Part shown: one piece after another, positions 16,202 through 16,506 of the stretch
Layout of the letters: the number at the start of each line of letters is the position of its first letter
Numbering within the stretch: position 1 is the stretch's first letter
DNA from: Bacteroidales bacterium UBA6192
GTDB taxonomy: Bacteria; Bacteroidota; Bacteroidia; Bacteroidales; F082
Direction of reading: 5' to 3'
Length of the DNA: 16,506 nucleotides
Assembly (NCBI GenBank): GCA_002422725.1
Contig: DITE01000072.1
Location: 1 to 16,506 of the forward strand
The notes under the pieces: generated by a model
What the model was told of the DNA's origin: nothing
The model's database searches: none
What the model saw: the letters and a program-made list of their open reading frames with translations, nothing else
Translations under genes and position numbers: made by a program

Positions 16202-16234
16202 AAACACTTCTTATACAATATATATTGCGTGTTT
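16202..16234. other. Nested inverted repeats in the AT-rich gap
   Basis: Outer arms AAACAC (16202-16207) and GTGTTT (16229-16234) flank an inner 12-bp palindrome, CAATATATATTG (16216-16227). A short T-rich run follows. It may be a weak terminator for transcription coming from the GNAT or lipoprotein region, or a regulatory site for the promoter downstream. Confidence 0.25.
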
Positions 16235-16271
16235 TTATTAAACTATTAAGCTTCCATATCTAAAAAAATAC

Positions 16272-16302
16272 TTGCATTTTGCAAATTCTTTGTTTATACT
16301 TG
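16272..16302 (+). promoter_or_regulatory. Bacteroidota-type promoter (TTG, 20 bp, TATACTTG)
   Basis: TTG at 16272-16274 is separated by 20 bases from TATACTTG at 16295-16302, one mismatch from TAnnTTTG. Transcription would begin near 16308, shortly before the ATG at 16326. This is the best-formed promoter in the window. Confidence 0.5.
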
Positions 16303-16325
16303 CGCCTGAAAACAAACTAACAAAC

Positions 16326-16506
16326 ATGGCAACAATTTTTATGCTTGCCCCCTTTTCGCAAATCAAAGGATATTGGTGGTTTGGTATTGACTTTACCACG
16401 ATTGTTACCCGTTTTTATGATCTTTCCTTTACACATTTATTTGCCAAGCAGTTTGTACCCTGTTGCACAACTAAATATATCATTATATTAAGTCCAATAA
16501 TATATT
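16326..16506 (+). CDS. Unrecognised reading frame open at the right edge
   Basis: The frame runs from ATG 16326 through 60 codons to the window end without a stop. The peptide (MATIFMLAPFSQIKGYWWFG, then aromatic- and Thr-rich sequence ending KYIIILSPIIY) is hydrophobic and matches no family I recognise. Support comes from the well-placed promoter about 25 bases upstream rather than from the protein. The transcript could equally be non-coding. The composition near the end is very AT-rich, which weakens the coding case. Confidence 0.25.
   Translation, partial: MATIFMLAPFSQIKGYWWFGIDFTTIVTRFYDLSFTHLFAKQFVPCCTTKYIIILSPIIY

Noticed and set aside
1..16506. CRISPR arrays, tRNA or rRNA genes, insertion sequences
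   Set aside because: No regularly spaced repeats, no cloverleaf or rRNA signature, and no transposase motif were seen on either strand.

Overview
The window looks like a chromosomal segment from a Bacteroidota bacterium. The grounds are a SusC-era style TonB-dependent receptor ending in an aromatic residue, Bacteroidota-type promoter elements (TTG, about 17-20 bases, then TAnnTTTG), weak Shine-Dalgarno use, and an nSTAND1-WD40 protein of a kind common in this phylum. Family calls come from reading motifs by eye. No database search was run.

Layout. Two gene sets diverge from a 244-bp AT-rich spacer (6848-7091). The leftward set is tightly packed: a membrane-spanning nSTAND1 NTPase with a coiled coil and a seven-blade WD40 propeller, a TonB-dependent receptor whose start overlaps the NTPase stop (ATGA), a stand-alone formyltransferase-fold enzyme, and the N-terminus of a multi-spanning nucleotide-transporter-like protein that runs off the left edge. 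The rightward set has a response regulator-SpoIIE phosphatase, a giant substrate-binding/permease fusion, an ABC ATPase with a degenerate RsbW-like tail (again an ATGA overlap), a STAS-unknown-APH-kinase fusion, and a GNAT acetyltransferase. The right end (15796-16506) is AT-rich. It carries a decayed small-lipoprotein gene, a 17-bp Fur/PerR-like palindrome, a promoter, and the start of an unrecognised reading frame.

How the genes may work together (inference). The rightward cluster holds all three parts of an RsbU/RsbW/RsbV-like partner-switching module: a SpoIIE phosphatase, a HATPase-like domain and a STAS domain with a phosphorylatable serine. Two of the three parts are not free-standing. 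The RsbW-like domain is welded to the amino-acid-type ABC ATPase, and the STAS domain is welded to a kinase-fold protein. A response-regulator input could therefore set the STAS phosphorylation state, which could control docking on the transporter ATPase, the linked kinase, or both. The substrate-binding part of the transporter has an out-of-register order of half-domains (lobe 2, then two lobe 1-lobe 2 units, then lobe 1, then permease). This locus is the best candidate here for an undescribed system: a transporter-coupled partner switch.
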